Assembly: GCF_033807715.1 (NCBI RefSeq)
Contig: NC_084601.1
Coordinates: forward strand, 18,096,690 to 18,160,689
Origin: Cololabis saira
Taxonomy: Eukaryota > Chordata > Actinopteri > Beloniformes > Belonidae
Length of the DNA: 64,000 nucleotides
Direction of reading: 5' to 3'
The notes under the pieces were generated by a model. The model saw nothing but the letters and a program-made list of their open reading frames with translations. It was not told where the DNA came from and ran no database searches. A program made the translations under genes and the position numbers. This document shows positions 29,061 to 42,765 of the stretch, in pieces; position 1 is the stretch's first letter; the number at the start of each line of letters is the position of its first letter.

Positions 29061-31686
29061 GCATTCTATAACCATTAAGTTATGTTATTCAGAAATACAG
29101 ATTTATACCTCCAGAACAGCGACATATACAAGGGGCCAGTAGGCTTAATCAACCATGTGAGGGTTTGAGTGACAAGGGCCTAAATGTAGCATTTGTCCAT
29201 GTATATGTAAAAAAAGACAAGAAAATAAATCACATACTCTGGCTTAAAGGGGAAATTATTAAGCTTAAAAAAACATCACCTGTCCCCAAATGTAACAACT
29301 AATCGTTTTTGCATGACAGCTTTATCTGTTTTCTTTTTTGTTTGTTGTTTTTTACAGTTTTTTAGAACCTAATTAATCATAATACAGTGTCAAACAAAGA
29401 GGAAACATGACAAATCATTGAAGTTGATATTTAATTACCTTTAATTGATCAAAACCTCAGTCAAATTTTCAGTTAAAGATATAAATGAGGTACTGCTATT
29501 TTGTATTGTTTAATGTTTCCATAGGATCTACTTGAGGCCATATACAAAGCAAAACAAAAACCTCCCAGTGATGAATTTACTGTCTGACCTGGATTTTCAG
29601 TCCTTTACATAATACTAATTTTCTCTCTCTCTTCCAGTCACTGTCTGCCTCCCAAGCTCTGCCCTCATGAGATAGACCAACACTTAGAGATTTGCATACA
29701 CTGAGATGGAGACAGAAAAAAGGGATTGGGGTGTGAACGCAGAGAGCAGGGAGGTTCAGCGCTTCTCAGAGGCAGACAAAGACAGAGATCACCAATCTCT
29801 CAGTGTGAAACCAGCCATTCAGTCTGAGAGGCATCAAGCATGATAATCCCAAAGGAGTGCAGAAGTGTGTGTGTGTGTGTGTGGGGGGGGGGGGGGGGTG
29901 AGCAAAGCAGCATGTGAGCAATCTAGTCCGCAGGTGGGTTTAAATGATTATGTGAGAATATGCACATGTGGCGTGTGGGGCGACTTATAACTGCATGTGA
30001 GACATGGAGGTCAAAGCCTGAGTATAATGTGTTTGGCGTGTGTGAGAGCGCCTAAGCGTGCATCACCACGTTTCTCTGCATGAATCTGGGAGAGAGCGCG
30101 TTTTGTAACCGGTGTGTGGAGACCTCTAAGTAGGGAGATGACGTTACGCAGCGAGAGGATGCACTGTGCAACAACCATGTCATAACACAACATCATTCAT
30201 TTGAGTCTGCTCCACAATGAATAAGAGAGCAAGAGCTTCATACTGTTGGCCTAATCCACCAACACTTTCCCCAACTTTTCAAGAATTAATATTTTAAGTC
30301 TCTAAACCTGCTGCTCTGCAGAGCTAAGGATCTTGGAATGGGAAATGGATGTGTGTAGTGTGTGTGAAACCGAGTAAACCCACCCAGCTTATACGTCTCC
30401 AAATACCCTCAAGAGGATGGCTAAAAGGAGTTCTCTTTACTGAAACCCAGAGTTGCCTGACTTTTTTGGAAATGTCCTTGCGTATATGCCCTCTACCGCA
30501 ATCTATCTTTTTCGTGGCCTCACAAGAGCGGAGCAGGTGCAACGTCCCGCTCAAACACGAGAAAGCACTGTGGAGCACCGAGGTGCGCTGTGTTTGCCTT
30601 CTCTCCGTATGCCTTCCAGCCATGCAGATAGTGAGTCCCCCAGATGAAGTCGGGCAAAGCAAAAGGTTGTTTGTGACATGAGCGCTGATCCACATCACCA
30701 CCATGCCCTCGGCCTCTTTAAGCACCGTGCTTCTTTTACTTATGCCTCGCTGCTTGTTTGTGCTGCTGTTGTGATAGTTTACAGCAGATGTTTGCGATGC
30801 ATCTAATGACGATACAGAATACTAACGTGTGATCGAGTTTGATGATAACTGGGTATTCTGTGGATCAATTTTTGACACCCGTCAGCTTATTAAAGTAGTT
30901 GTTTTTTTTTTTCTTTTTGTGTCCTCTTAGTTTTGTTGTTGTAGGCTTTATTTTTATGGAAGTTGAGCTCTATTATCTTAAATCCTATAATTCTAAAGGC
31001 CTTTCATTTGTAATCTGATAAAACTGAATCAAACATTTGCAAGCACACCAACTTACAAACATTTGATCTAACCTACGCTCGGATTTCACATAAGATTTGC
31101 TCGAATGGAAAATGCAGCACAAGATAAGGAAGGCTTTTTAGTCTCCAGAGGTGCTCTTCACTTGCAAGACTCTCTGTCCCGGGCGAGTGGGAACAGTGCC
31201 ATCTAGTGAGATGATTCTATACGTATGGCGTTTGAAAGGATCTCAGCATGTATTATTGATTGTCACAGCTTTTAAATTGTACCAATAAATACCTAAATAA
31301 AATGAGACCTAAAATAGTTTCCATTGCACTGATTACACGGATGGGACTTTGTGCGGAAAATGTGAACATAGCCACAATCACTTAGGAATTACAGCTTATT
31401 CTGCCCCTGAGCAAACCATCCCACTGAGACTTGATACAGACATTATGTTGACAGTGTGTGTTTGTTTGTAATCCACTTACCCTGTTGACTACCCACACAT
31501 TTACCTTGTTAACACCTCAGCGGAACCAAATGGGCAGTTTATCCTTTGGGTCACACTGTTAATCTAATACACTTATTATTTTGTTTTCAACCCTGACAAC
31601 TGAATTACTGTGCAAACTGATCAGGCACCCTTTTGATTTTATTATTCCTTTTTTTCTTAACCTGCAATTAAATAATTAACACTTAT
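29061..31686. other. Intergenic DNA with one simple repeat
   Basis: A (GT)n run (29865-29882) passes into a G16 run (29883-29898). No gene or repeat end is recognised otherwise. A T-rich tract lies at 30900-30920. Confidence 0.5.
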
Positions 31687-31975
31687 TCATCCATTATCTA
31701 TACCCATTTGTTGCTTTTCTGGGACATAGAGATCTGAGTCTATCCCAGCTCTCTTGCAAAGGTTGCCAATTCATCACAGGGCTACAAATAGACAAACAAC
31801 CACACAACACTTGTATTGCCAATTTAGAATCATCCTCGCATGCATGATTTTGGACTGTGGGAGCAAACCAGAGCACCAGTGAAACACAAGACATATAAAC
31901 TCCACATGGAAAGTGAGGGATGAGAGGCAGCAGCGCTAATGTCCAAGAAACCATGCTGCAGCAAGCAGTGAACAA
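31687..31975 (+). repeat. Diverged CATCC-family fish repeat
   Basis: The blocks TCATCCATTATCTATACCCA, CTATCCCAGCTCTC, GCCAATTCATCACAGGGCTA, TTTGGACTGTGGGAGCAAAC, AACTCCACATGGAAAG and GCAGCAGCGCTAA occur in family order. It is older than the copy at 44769-45095. Confidence 0.7.
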
Positions 31976-32323
31976 TTTGTGTGCATTTGGAGGGCGTAAG
32001 ACATACTAGATGCAAAATGAGGTCTTTGCATGAACAACCCATTTAATGGTAGTGTGTTAAATGGCTGGAGGAGGATGAGTGGGTAACGTGAATGAGAATG
32101 ACCCAGGGTCAAAGATGGATGTTTTCTGTGAGGCAGTCACGGTGCAGGATAATGACTTGTTAAAAGTCAAGGAACAGTCAATTGCGCTGCCCTTCGATTA
32201 ATTAATGACTTTCCTTTTTATTTTGTCTTTTTTGGGGTACATAATACAATTCTACCATTGTCAAAAGGGTTGTGTCAAATTGAAAACCCCCTTAAATCTG
32301 AATTGACACATTCAAAACACACA
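31976..32323. other. Spacer, nothing recognised
   Basis: No coding domain or repeat boundary is seen. Confidence 0.4.
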
Positions 32324-32331
32324 CATACATC

Positions 32332-32962
32332 CAGTGGTGGACAGTAACGGAGTAAATTTACTTGAGTACTGTACTTAAGTACATATCCAGAGGATTTGTA
32401 CTTTACTTGAGTATTAGATTTATTTGGTACTTATTACTCTTACTTGAATACATTTCCAAGACAAATATTTTTACTTTTACTCGAGTAAATTTCTAGGAAG
32501 GCTGAAAAGTACTCGTTACTTTCAGGTCTGCTCTTTTTTCTTCTTCCCTAAAATCCTATTGGACACAAGCGGTTTTTGTCAAAGGAGGAGACCTATCACA
32601 GTGCACGCTCTCCACTGGGATGTACGTAAAGCTGAAATACGTCAAGCCTCCTCAAAACGATACAGCCAAAGTAGCCTGCGTTTGTCAAGACAGAGCCGCA
32701 ACAATTCATTTAGAAAAAATATAGTAATTTACTGATGTGGAAAATAAGACATTTACTCTTATTCTTACTCTTACTTTTACTTAAAGTAAATTTAAAAGCA
32801 TTTACTTTTGGATACTTAAGTACCTTTAAAAGCAAGTAATTTTCTACTCTTACTCGAGTAATATTTTGACTGAGCTACTTTTACTTGTAACGGAGTAAAT
32901 TTTGACCAGTAGTATTTGTACTCTTACTCAAGTACTGGGGTCGAGTACTCTGTCCACCTCTG
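32332..32962. mobile_element. hAT-type MITE with exact 8-bp duplication
   Basis: The element starts CAGTGGTGGACAG and ends CTGTCCACCTCTG, an imperfect inverted pair. It is flanked by identical CATACATC at 32324-32331 and 32963-32970. An 8-bp duplication and CA-G/C-TG ends are hallmarks of hAT elements. Both subterminal regions are dense in TACTTAAGTAC/TTACTC/ACTCGAGTAA words in both orientations, likely former transposase-binding repeats. It is 631 bp long and has no coding capacity. Confidence 0.88.
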
Positions 32963-33090
32963 CATACATCTCACATGAATACTGAACAGCACTGAACGAG
33001 GGCTTGGATACTTTACTCGTCTACATATAAAAGAGAATGAAGCTTTGAGATTTGACTTCATAAAAAACATTTAAAAAAAGTCCAAATGAA

Positions 33091-33128
33091 CCCCCCCCCC
33101 CCCCCACCAATTTATCGGTTTATCGGTT

Positions 33129-33165
<37 letters not shown>
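33091..33165. repeat. Poly-C run and (TA)n microsatellite
   Basis: C15 at 33091-33105, then a 25-bp spacer containing a tandem TTTATCGG, then about 17 TA units (33131-33165). Confidence 0.95.
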
Positions 33166-33169
<4 letters not shown>

Positions 33170-36100
33170 CATTGTGTTCAGACTTTCTGCCATGTAATAA
33201 ATGAGCTTTTCAAACAGCCGGATATTAACATAATGAAATAATTACCGGAGGCAATTTTTTTTTCAACTGGGAAAAATATATTTCCAAGTTTAAAAGCAGC
33301 GACATTTACGCAAACGTATATTTCATAGTATCTGATCCTGTTACACACACATGCACACAGAAGCATGACTTATAGTGTCAATACACCCAAACTCTCGCAG
33401 AGAGACAAAAGGCCTTGGCTTCACAGGGAGCATTTTGCGCCCCAACCTCTGCAGTGCAAAATGTTCCACCATTGTGGATTACCGACAAGAAGTTAAAAAC
33501 CAGTGTGTGATTCATCTCCTGTGTCTTAATGTGTGCATGTTGTTGTGGGTGCAATTTGTGCCTGATATGACCCAACTGGCCTCTGTTCATCACTCTGATG
33601 TCCCAGCCAAGCTGGCAGGATTGATATGACTAATGCCCACTATCACAGAGAAGCAGGGAGTAGAAACAGTGGCTTGTAAAATAAAAGCCACTTGACAAAG
33701 AAGATCAATTATAGTCAGTGTTTGGATCAAACCACTCACACAAGTGTGGCTGTGTGGCACATAGTGGCCAGGAAAGTGTTTTTCTTGATCCCATAAAAAT
33801 ACTTCCGCCACTGATTGCATGACAAGAATATAAAGTGCACGTCATGCCAGTCTATGACTGTATAGCTGAGCTACTTAAGCTGCCAAAAAACACAATCACT
33901 CTTTCGTTCAGGCTGATGCTGCAGGAAATGGAGGGATGGGCATCTTCTTTGCCCCTACAAGACATCCCCTTGTCCTGCTAGATGGAGCTGGCACTTAAGT
34001 GTGACAATATTACAGTCAGGATGATGTGATTATCAGGTCTCAATTGACTGTAATTCAGCCATCATGCTCATCCTTTACATGCAGCTGCTTTGCTCCAGTG
34101 GATTTAGACACCAATTCATGACACCAACTCCTCCATCAAAGATGCCTGACCCAGCTTATGGACAGTGATGTCTCTTAATTATTGAGACAATGGAGTGGGG
34201 AGCAAAACAAGCTAAGAAAGGGAAATAGTCGCCAGCCAGGTTAATTTGGGGTTCATTGAATTACCCTGTGAATAAGCGCGATGTCCCTAATTACAACAGG
34301 CGCGTAATAGAGGAAGGGAAACTTTGAGAAGGAGGGGAGCAGCGCCAGCAAAATATACCTCCTTACTGACTGAATGAAACCACAGTCCACAAATTAGAAA
34401 GCCCTTTACATTTGGAACACAGGGCTATTCTGTGTACTGTAAAGATGGAAATGACCAGCACACGGCTGAGAAGGAAAGGGCTGATCTCTGCTGGGGGGGG
34501 GTTGGGGGGGGGGGGCGTTACACATAGACATCACAGAGTTTGCAAATACAAGACAACCGTAGGACAGAATTTATTGGAAAGAATGTGAAGTAAGAGGTGG
34601 AAATGGCAGAGGCATGGGGAAATTGTGGAATGGGGGGGTGGAAGGGTGTAGGTAAGCAGGGGTGAGACAATTTTCAGTATAACGCATTTCTCTATGCCAT
34701 CCTTCAGCTCATCTCCTGAGCCCATCCATCAAGGATGATGAATAGCATCCTCATTTGCATACCTAAAATGCATTCCGATATGCGCCTTCCAATTCATTTT
34801 GACAGATTAGAAAATATTGACAATTATTGACAAAACCCAAAAGTATCTGCAACATTCCATCTGGAATATTGCATCTACTGTAGCATTTTATTTTCCTATT
34901 TTCTCCTTTCTTATGAAGGTGCGTTATTGACTTGAAAATCTGATTGCTGCTTCTGAGGCTCAGGAGCAGAGTCGGGGAGGTGAGCAGCGTTAACTCGCTG
35001 TGGAAACGGTTGTTGGTGCACTTTGGAAGGAATGTCATGTTATTGCTTATTTGTGCACAATTTCCAGAGACTTTAATTAAGATAATCATCACCATGGTTT
35101 CCCGTATGGCTACACAATGGGGGCCTGTGGAGATTAAAACCGGGTCTATACAATACCCTTGTCATCGGTTATTCTACTTATGGGGAAACCATGTGATTAC
35201 TATGATAAATACATGACATAAAAGGGAGGAGGGGAATAGAAAAGAGCGCACGAGAATTGATGAGCTGAGGAACAATTGCTGTGATATTAGGGAGCATGAT
35301 CAGGCCAGATCTCATGAGGAGAGGAGCAGGAAATGAAGGCCATTAATTGAATATGACAGACAGTATAAGGGAAGCCAGTTATTAAAAACCCAAAATGTCA
35401 CACTGCAAAATCATGGCATACAAATATGGGACACAAAAGTAAAAGACGCGTCCAAATTTGTCTCGGCCTGCTCAGCGGGAGTAAAGTACCTGCTCTCTAT
35501 GAATGAGGTAAACAAAGTGAAGAGTGCCTTCTCTGGGTTGGCGGTGGTACCTAACAGGGTCACTCCTGCAGAGGAAATTATATAAAGAGTGCAGAGCAGA
35601 ATCAAACATTTCAGTATTTGTCTCCCTGTGGTTTAAGGTCACTTCAAACCTACCGGTATGTTTGTCAGCAAATAAAAACTTGCTAAGAGATAGAGAATCT
35701 CGTTACTACTACTAGAGAAGAATCTCTGGTCCCCAGCTGATTAAGTTTATTGTATCACAGCTATTTGTTGTTGCCTAATGAGAACTATCAGCATCCCTGC
35801 AGTCTCTTATACTGTAATTAATGACTAAGGGAAGATGAGGAGGTGGAGAATGAAGCGCACAACAAAGGTAGAGAAGAAACTTGTCTAGTGACCTGCTGGT
35901 TGCCCTCACAAACTCTCCCTCCTCCTCCTCTCTCTGTGTCTGTATTCCTCTCTTGACTCGCTGCTCTTTTTCCAGTAAGCTGTTTGACAAGTTGCCAGTT
36001 CTAATGCCCTCAGTGCAATGTCCCTTGTCAACTCCCATAAATGCTTATATCTATCAGAGCTCTCTCTCTCTCCCCAAAAAAAGTAGTTTCCTTTATCAAA

Positions 36101-37070
36101 GTGATTAATAATTATCTTTAATTTCAGGGACAGCCAATGTCATGAGTTTAGACAAAAGTCCAGTAGCAATAAAATCCCACATTCACGCATCTTTAGAATC
36201 TCCTCTTGTAAGCTGTGGCTTACAAGATTCTTACTGCTAGTGATTCTGACCAACAGTCACATTCTCCTGGTCTTATAAAACAGACGTTTTGGTAAAGATC
36301 TGATTTGATGTTTCATGTTCATCAAAGTGTCTTGTACTTTCACGTACAAGCATCAGCCCTCTGAAATAACACCTATGTGCTCAGCATAATTTCAAGCGTA
36401 TCAAGAGCAATGAAAAAAAAGTAGGAGAGTAGATTGATGCAGGATGCACAATGCTCAGAATGAAATAAATCGCTGCAAAGGTGGTTTGTTCAGCCAAGGG
36501 CGAACAGGCGACGTACCACTACAAGGAAAAGGATTCGACACTTTGGGCAAGCTCTGTGTGGAATGGTCTAATCAGCATAAAGCCATGCCACCAGTGATCC
36601 CGCCCCTTTCTAGGGCAATTTCAGCCACGTCCAAAATTGCACAAGATCTCCCCTTTAGGCTTTCGTGTATTATTCGTTTTTGTCACATCATAGGTGCTTC
36701 AGTGCAATTTCTACAGCCTGTCAAATGTAACATTGGACCAGCAGAGCAGTGACGTCGACGTCGACACTTTCAGAGTCAATATGGATACTGTTCACGGCAA
36801 TTGTATTGCTTTTCAGTCGGTCAAACAATCAAACATAAATTGACAGTGAAATAATCGTCCTCCTGAGACCAAATTTCAACATCAAGCAAGTTTCAATAAA
36901 GGGTGGGACAATTGTGATTTCTCTAGCACCAGCGTGATCGCAAACACTCTGGACTGAAATTGTGGGTAAATAACTTCCAATAGTAACACATTTGTCAGTG
37001 TGATTGTTTTATCAGTAGTTTTGTAACATCATACTCACATTTTAACTAATTAATTGAAGTAATTCATAAC
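33166..37070. other. 3.9 kb of unique-looking DNA, possible conserved noncoding
   Basis: No mobile-element boundary or protein domain is seen in the longest clean interval of the window. Stretches 33890-34340 and 34935-35340 have balanced composition with many TAATTA/ATTAATT and AATGAG-type words, as is common in conserved regulatory DNA near developmental genes. That is a resemblance only. G-rich runs occur at 34493-34516. A GTCGACGTCGAC palindrome lies at 36755-36766 (the surrounding text reads GACGTCGACGTCGAC). Confidence 0.4.
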
Positions 37071-37450
37071 TAATTAATTAGGGCTGTCAGCGTTAACGCG
37101 TTAATCGCGATTAGATTAATGCAATCCATAATGCGTTATTTTTTTTTAATCGCATTTTAATCGCAAACCTTTTTGTCCCTTCTACTCACCCGTAGTCGAC
37201 TCTTCTGTAATGATCCAGAAGAGGGCGGTAATGCACCGGAAAAAACTGGATGCCAACCGCCAATAAACCTCAAGAAGAAGAAGACTCCTCTGTAGCGCCC
37301 GTTTTATAATACATCCATGGTAGCGCCGTGTTTGCTGTTTCCTAAAGTAAACTTCCACCACCACCAACTACAAAGAGACGCCAAACTGAACCACTACCCG
37401 TGGATAGAAACAGAAAACGTGTGTTCGCCGAGAAGTGGCTGCATGATGTT

Positions 37451-37538
37451 ACGCGGCGACGCGCACCGTACGTTCGCGCTCCCGCGTATCCTACCCCGTA
37501 AGCTCTGCGTTGGTGCAACGCGGAACCATAAATCAGCC
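37451..37538. mobile_element. Palindromic MITE copy 2, partial
   Basis: The right half GCGTTGGTGCAACGCGGAAC then CATAAATCAGCC matches the ends of the copies at 15610, 52341 and 55371. The left arm is shortened and altered (ACGCGGCGACGCGCACCGTA). No TTA duplication can be shown. It lies inside a hAT element. Confidence 0.6.
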
Positions 37539-37748
37539 AGCGTCCGTCACTGCGTGCAGCAGTTACCTGCAAGACGCTGCTCTGATTATGGCTCAAAGTT
37601 TATGAAAACCCCAAATAAAAAATAAATTAGAGAATATTTTATGAAATCAATAAACAATTCCATCATCAAAATTATAACAAATAAAGGTTCAACATATCTT
37701 GCTTTGAATGTAATAAGACTAGGTAATATATTAGTTTCACCTTTTAAG

Positions 37749-38024
37749 TTGAATTATTGAAATAGATGAACTTTTACACCATATTCTAGTTGAATTATTG
37801 AAATAAATTAACTTTTACACCATATTCTAGTTGAATTATTGAAATAAATTAACTTTTACACCATATTCTAGTTGAATTATTGAAATAGATTAACTTTTAC
37901 ACCATATTCTAGTTGAATTATTGAAATAAATTAACTTTTACACCATATTCTAGTTGAATTATTGAAATAAATTAACTGTTACACCATATTCTAGTTGAAT
38001 TATTGAAATAAATTAACTATGTAA
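37749..38024 (+). repeat. 41-bp tandem repeat, about 6.7 units
   Basis: Unit begins TTGAATTATTGAAATAAATT and ends ACACCATATTCTAG, 41 bp. Six full copies run from 37749, plus a partial seventh from 37995. Units differ by single bases (AATAGATG, AATAGATT, AACTGTTA variants). Confidence 0.95.
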
Positions 38025-38514
38025 AGGACCATATTGAGCCATTCATCTTTATAAGTGAATAAATATCGTTTTGCCTATAACTTATTCCTGCATCCCTCTT
38101 TTATCGATCCGGCGAGACGGGTCACCGCGTTTTTGGAGGCCCAAGTCACATATCCAGGGGCTCCTCTGAGCACCAGACCAAAATAATTATGTGCAGCCCT
38201 GTCTATATGGCACTTTGTTTAATTTGAAAAACTGTATTTGAAGTAGACAGTGTTTTAAGTTGGTCTACACGGCACTTTTTTGAAAGAAAATACAAAAGGT
38301 CAAAAAGGAAATTCTTTCTTTGTGTTCATTTGATTCCCAATTAAGACACAATGGTAAGAAATGATTTACATTATGGGCTTAAAACTGCCTTGAAATGCGA
38401 AATAACAGAATTTTAAACATGCAATTCAAAATGCGATTAATCGCGATTAACTTTTGAAATTCTGCGATTAATCGCGATTAAAAAAATTAATCGTTTGACA
38501 GCCCTATAATTAAT

Positions 38515-38871
38515 TCATCATCACTAACTGGAAACCTATTTATTATACTGGGGTGTATAATGCATGCGCAGAAAAACACTAGGGAAATGGAATACATTTA
38601 TAATACTGTTGTTATTCTTCATTTCAATTGGTAAATATAAATAATAAAGTATCTAGATATACATATAAAATATTGAACATGGCATTTCTGTCAACATCAC
38701 CAACAGTATCACCCCCTGAGAGTTTTTAACAGGAGCTGCCACTGGTTAATGGTTAAATTTGTTAGATCGTTTAATAGTGACACAACCATAGACATAAAAA
38801 AAAAAACAATCGACAAAGCATTAAGTCAAGTGACATGTTTGTTTTTGATAAGCAGTTTTGAATAATAAAAA
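38515..38871. other. Spacer, nothing recognised
   Basis: AT-rich, with no gene or repeat end visible. Confidence 0.4.
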
Positions 38872-39040
38872 TGGATTAGATTTATATCTCACTTTCCTCG
38901 ACACTCAAAGCGCTCACAACGGTTCCGTTATTCATTCACTCCTCATATATACTTGGTAATGGTAAACTACATGTGTAGCCACAACTGCCCTGATGGAAAA
39001 GTGGCAGCCAATCAGCGCCAACGGCCTTTCCGACCATCAC
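38872..39040 (+). repeat. Fish interspersed repeat, GGATTAGATTTATAT type
   Basis: The blocks GGATTAGATTTATATCTCAC, GACACTCAAAGCGCTCACAA, GTAAACTACATGTGTAGCCA, CAACTGCCCTGATGG and CAATCAGCGCCAACGGCCTT follow the order of a repeat that I recognise as widespread in teleosts. Its class is uncertain to me. The copy is diverged. Confidence 0.5.
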
Positions 39041-39556
39041 AGGAAAATTCATACACATGTTTTGTTTCTTGTGACGCCTCTCATTTTAGTATCCAGTTAG
39101 AGATTATGGTTCTGTAATATGCCAATTTTTGACATCCTTGGTTCCAAAGATGAGGAACTTGTGATCATCCTAGTCTTTTCATGAACAAATCCCACCCACG
39201 ACCAACCACCCCTGAGCGTGTTTTGCTAACATCAGGCTTGACTCACAATTAACTGTACCCTCAGAGGTGATTTATTGATGTGGCCAGCACGCCACGCCAC
39301 CTCGTGTCAGTTAATGTAAAAAGGACAGGCTAGATTTGGGTGTTAAATGCGGAGTATCCATCAATATAAAAGGAGGTAATGGAGATTGATTCGCTTTTCC
39401 AGCCAGCCTCTAGCGGTCAGTCAAGGAACTGCAACAACACGAGCAAGTTCCCCCATGAGCCTCAACCCGGAAGCTAGCAAATAAACCAATGGCTGTCGAG
39501 CATCAGCAGCACATAGAAAAACATTGGAAGATCTCCCATGCTTTCTGGATTTTATG

Positions 39557-39560
<4 letters not shown>
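39041..39560. other. Spacer, nothing recognised
   Basis: No supported feature. Confidence 0.4.

Positions 39561-39591
<31 letters not shown>
39561..39591. repeat. (TA)n microsatellite
   Basis: About 15 perfect TA units. Confidence 0.95.
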
Positions 39592-39594
<3 letters not shown>

Positions 39595-39687
39595 AAATAA
39601 TCCTCAATTTTTTGGGTTATCTGAAAGACAGTACTCATCACCAACAATAACACCCACACCATTAACAACTTTTTTTCATCCCAGGTG

Positions 39688-39728
39688 GAGGAACCAGCCC
39701 CCTGGTGGAACCAGGGGGCTGGTTCCTC
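39688..39728. repeat. Perfect 18-bp inverted repeat (hairpin)
   Basis: Arms GAGGAACCAGCCCCCTGG (39688-39705) and CCAGGGGGCTGGTTCCTC (39711-39728) are exact inverses around a 5-base TGGAA loop. No transposon end, terminator context or gene adjoins it. Confidence 0.95.
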
Positions 39729-40070
39729 ACATGAATACATTAGATGAGCAAAGAGAGATCTGTTCCAAAGAATCTGAAGTATTAGCTTATTATATTATTA
39801 TTTGTGATGCATATGGTTCATTGTTTTACATTGAGCTGCTTAAATCTTAAATCTTAAGTCAGTCTTTACAAGTGTAAAGTTGGGGACTACATTGTGTTTG
39901 TATTTATGAAGGAATGTTACATTCAGGTCAAAAGCTTTTTTTGTGGAAAGTTGAATAAACATTGGCATAAAGCAAGCATATTTTCCCTTTCTCATGTTGT
40001 TAACAGTATTAAAAACATGAAAAAAAATACCTTACGGTAATTTAGAACAGCAAAACATTTTTTCAATAAG
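39729..40070. other. Spacer, nothing recognised
   Basis: AT-rich, with no supported feature. Confidence 0.4.
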
Positions 40071-40157
40071 TGTGCGATTAATATGCGATTAATCACGAGT
40101 TCACTATGGACAAAATGCGATTAATCGCGATTAAAAAAATTAATCGTTTGACGGCAC
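40071..40157. mobile_element. Right-end fragment of TAGGGCTGTC hAT family
   Basis: GTGCGATTAATATGCGATTA through TTAATCGTTTGACGGCAC repeats the last 90 bp of the hAT element at 37079-38506, in the same orientation. The end is mutated (GACGGCAC for GACAGCCC). No left end is found nearby, so it is a truncated copy. Confidence 0.75.
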
Positions 40158-41072
40158 TTCATCACATGATCCCAGTTATTTTAAAAATGTTCAGCATCCT
40201 TAAATTTGAAATCATACTCTTCCACTAAAGTTGACAAAGTTATAGTTAAAAGTTAACATGGCAGATGACACTAAATCTCATTTTGTATTTTTCTAAACAT
40301 TGTAATAATACACTAAATTGCAATTCATGCCTTCATATGAGTGTAAAAAGATGTAAGGCATTCATATTTGATACACAACACTCCAGATAGATTAAATAAT
40401 GGGGGAAATAAATGTGATATAGTACAGAGAATAAAAGTTGTGGGGACTGCAAAATATTTTAAGGGCACGAGTCTGCCATGCATCAAAAGAACACAATGTC
40501 CGACTTGTTAATTTAATTACCCGAGTTGTGTTGGGGGTTTTATTCGGCTGAGGTGATCTCTGGTCATTGTACTAGAGGCCACCTCCGTGTCAAATATCTC
40601 CTCACGTTCATTCTCTTGTTTCCTGCGCGGACACAAAGGCAAGCCTTTCATGAGCACTGCCTCGATTACATTTCCAAGGTGGTGGTGGTAAAGGGCTGTA
40701 AAGAGGAAAAATTAGAAACCCTTTGGTGCTTTATATTGAAGAAACAGGGATTAAAAAATAAATCTTAAAAAAAGGTACCAGAAAGAAAGAGAAATGTGAT
40801 CTGAATTAGCCGAGAAGCAGTGTGAAGTGGAGGAAAGTTAAATATGCCATGACAAGCTTAATTAGGACCATTATTGGGTAGGCATATGGGATTCTCAAGG
40901 TTGCCTGTTGGTCACAGCAATAGAAACTGATTAATGAAAATGGCTGAATTGAGTCGTAATGTGTCTAATGCCAAGCGAATGCAGAGAGGATGGGAAAAAC
41001 AAAAGCTGCAGCTTGCATTTAGGACAAAATTTAAAACTAAACCATAACTTTCACATGCCATAAGAGGCTTGC
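40158..41072. other. Intergenic DNA, nothing recognised
   Basis: No supported gene or repeat boundary. Confidence 0.45.
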
Positions 41073-42733
<1,661 letters not shown>

Positions 42734-42765
42734 CAATACTGTGGAAAAAGTCTTAAGCACTAGCA
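42734..42765 (+). repeat. Possible Tc1-type terminal sequence
   Basis: TACAATACTGTGGAAAAAGT followed by CTTAAGCAC resembles the terminus of fish Tc1-type repeats with ACTGTGCAAAAGTCTTAGGC. No partner end or transposase was found. Confidence 0.3.

Larger units (their letters stand above)
37079..38506. mobile_element. hAT-type element with exact 8-bp duplication
   Basis: Ends TAGGGCTGTC (37079) and GACAGCCCTA (38506) are perfect inverses. TAATTAAT is duplicated at 37071-37078 and 38507-38514. Subterminal TTAATCGCGATTA words fill both ends. The 1428-bp interior encodes nothing recognisable. It holds a partial palindromic MITE (37451-37538) and a 41-bp tandem array (37749-38024). Confidence 0.88.

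Noticed and set aside
31190..31245. GTGCCATCTAGTGAGATGATT as a transposon end
   Set aside because: It resembles ends of some fish repeats, but no partner end or target duplication was found.
36750..36766. CRE-like TGACGTCGACGTCGACA as a regulatory site
   Set aside because: An isolated palindrome with no promoter or conservation evidence, so only mentioned in the interval description.
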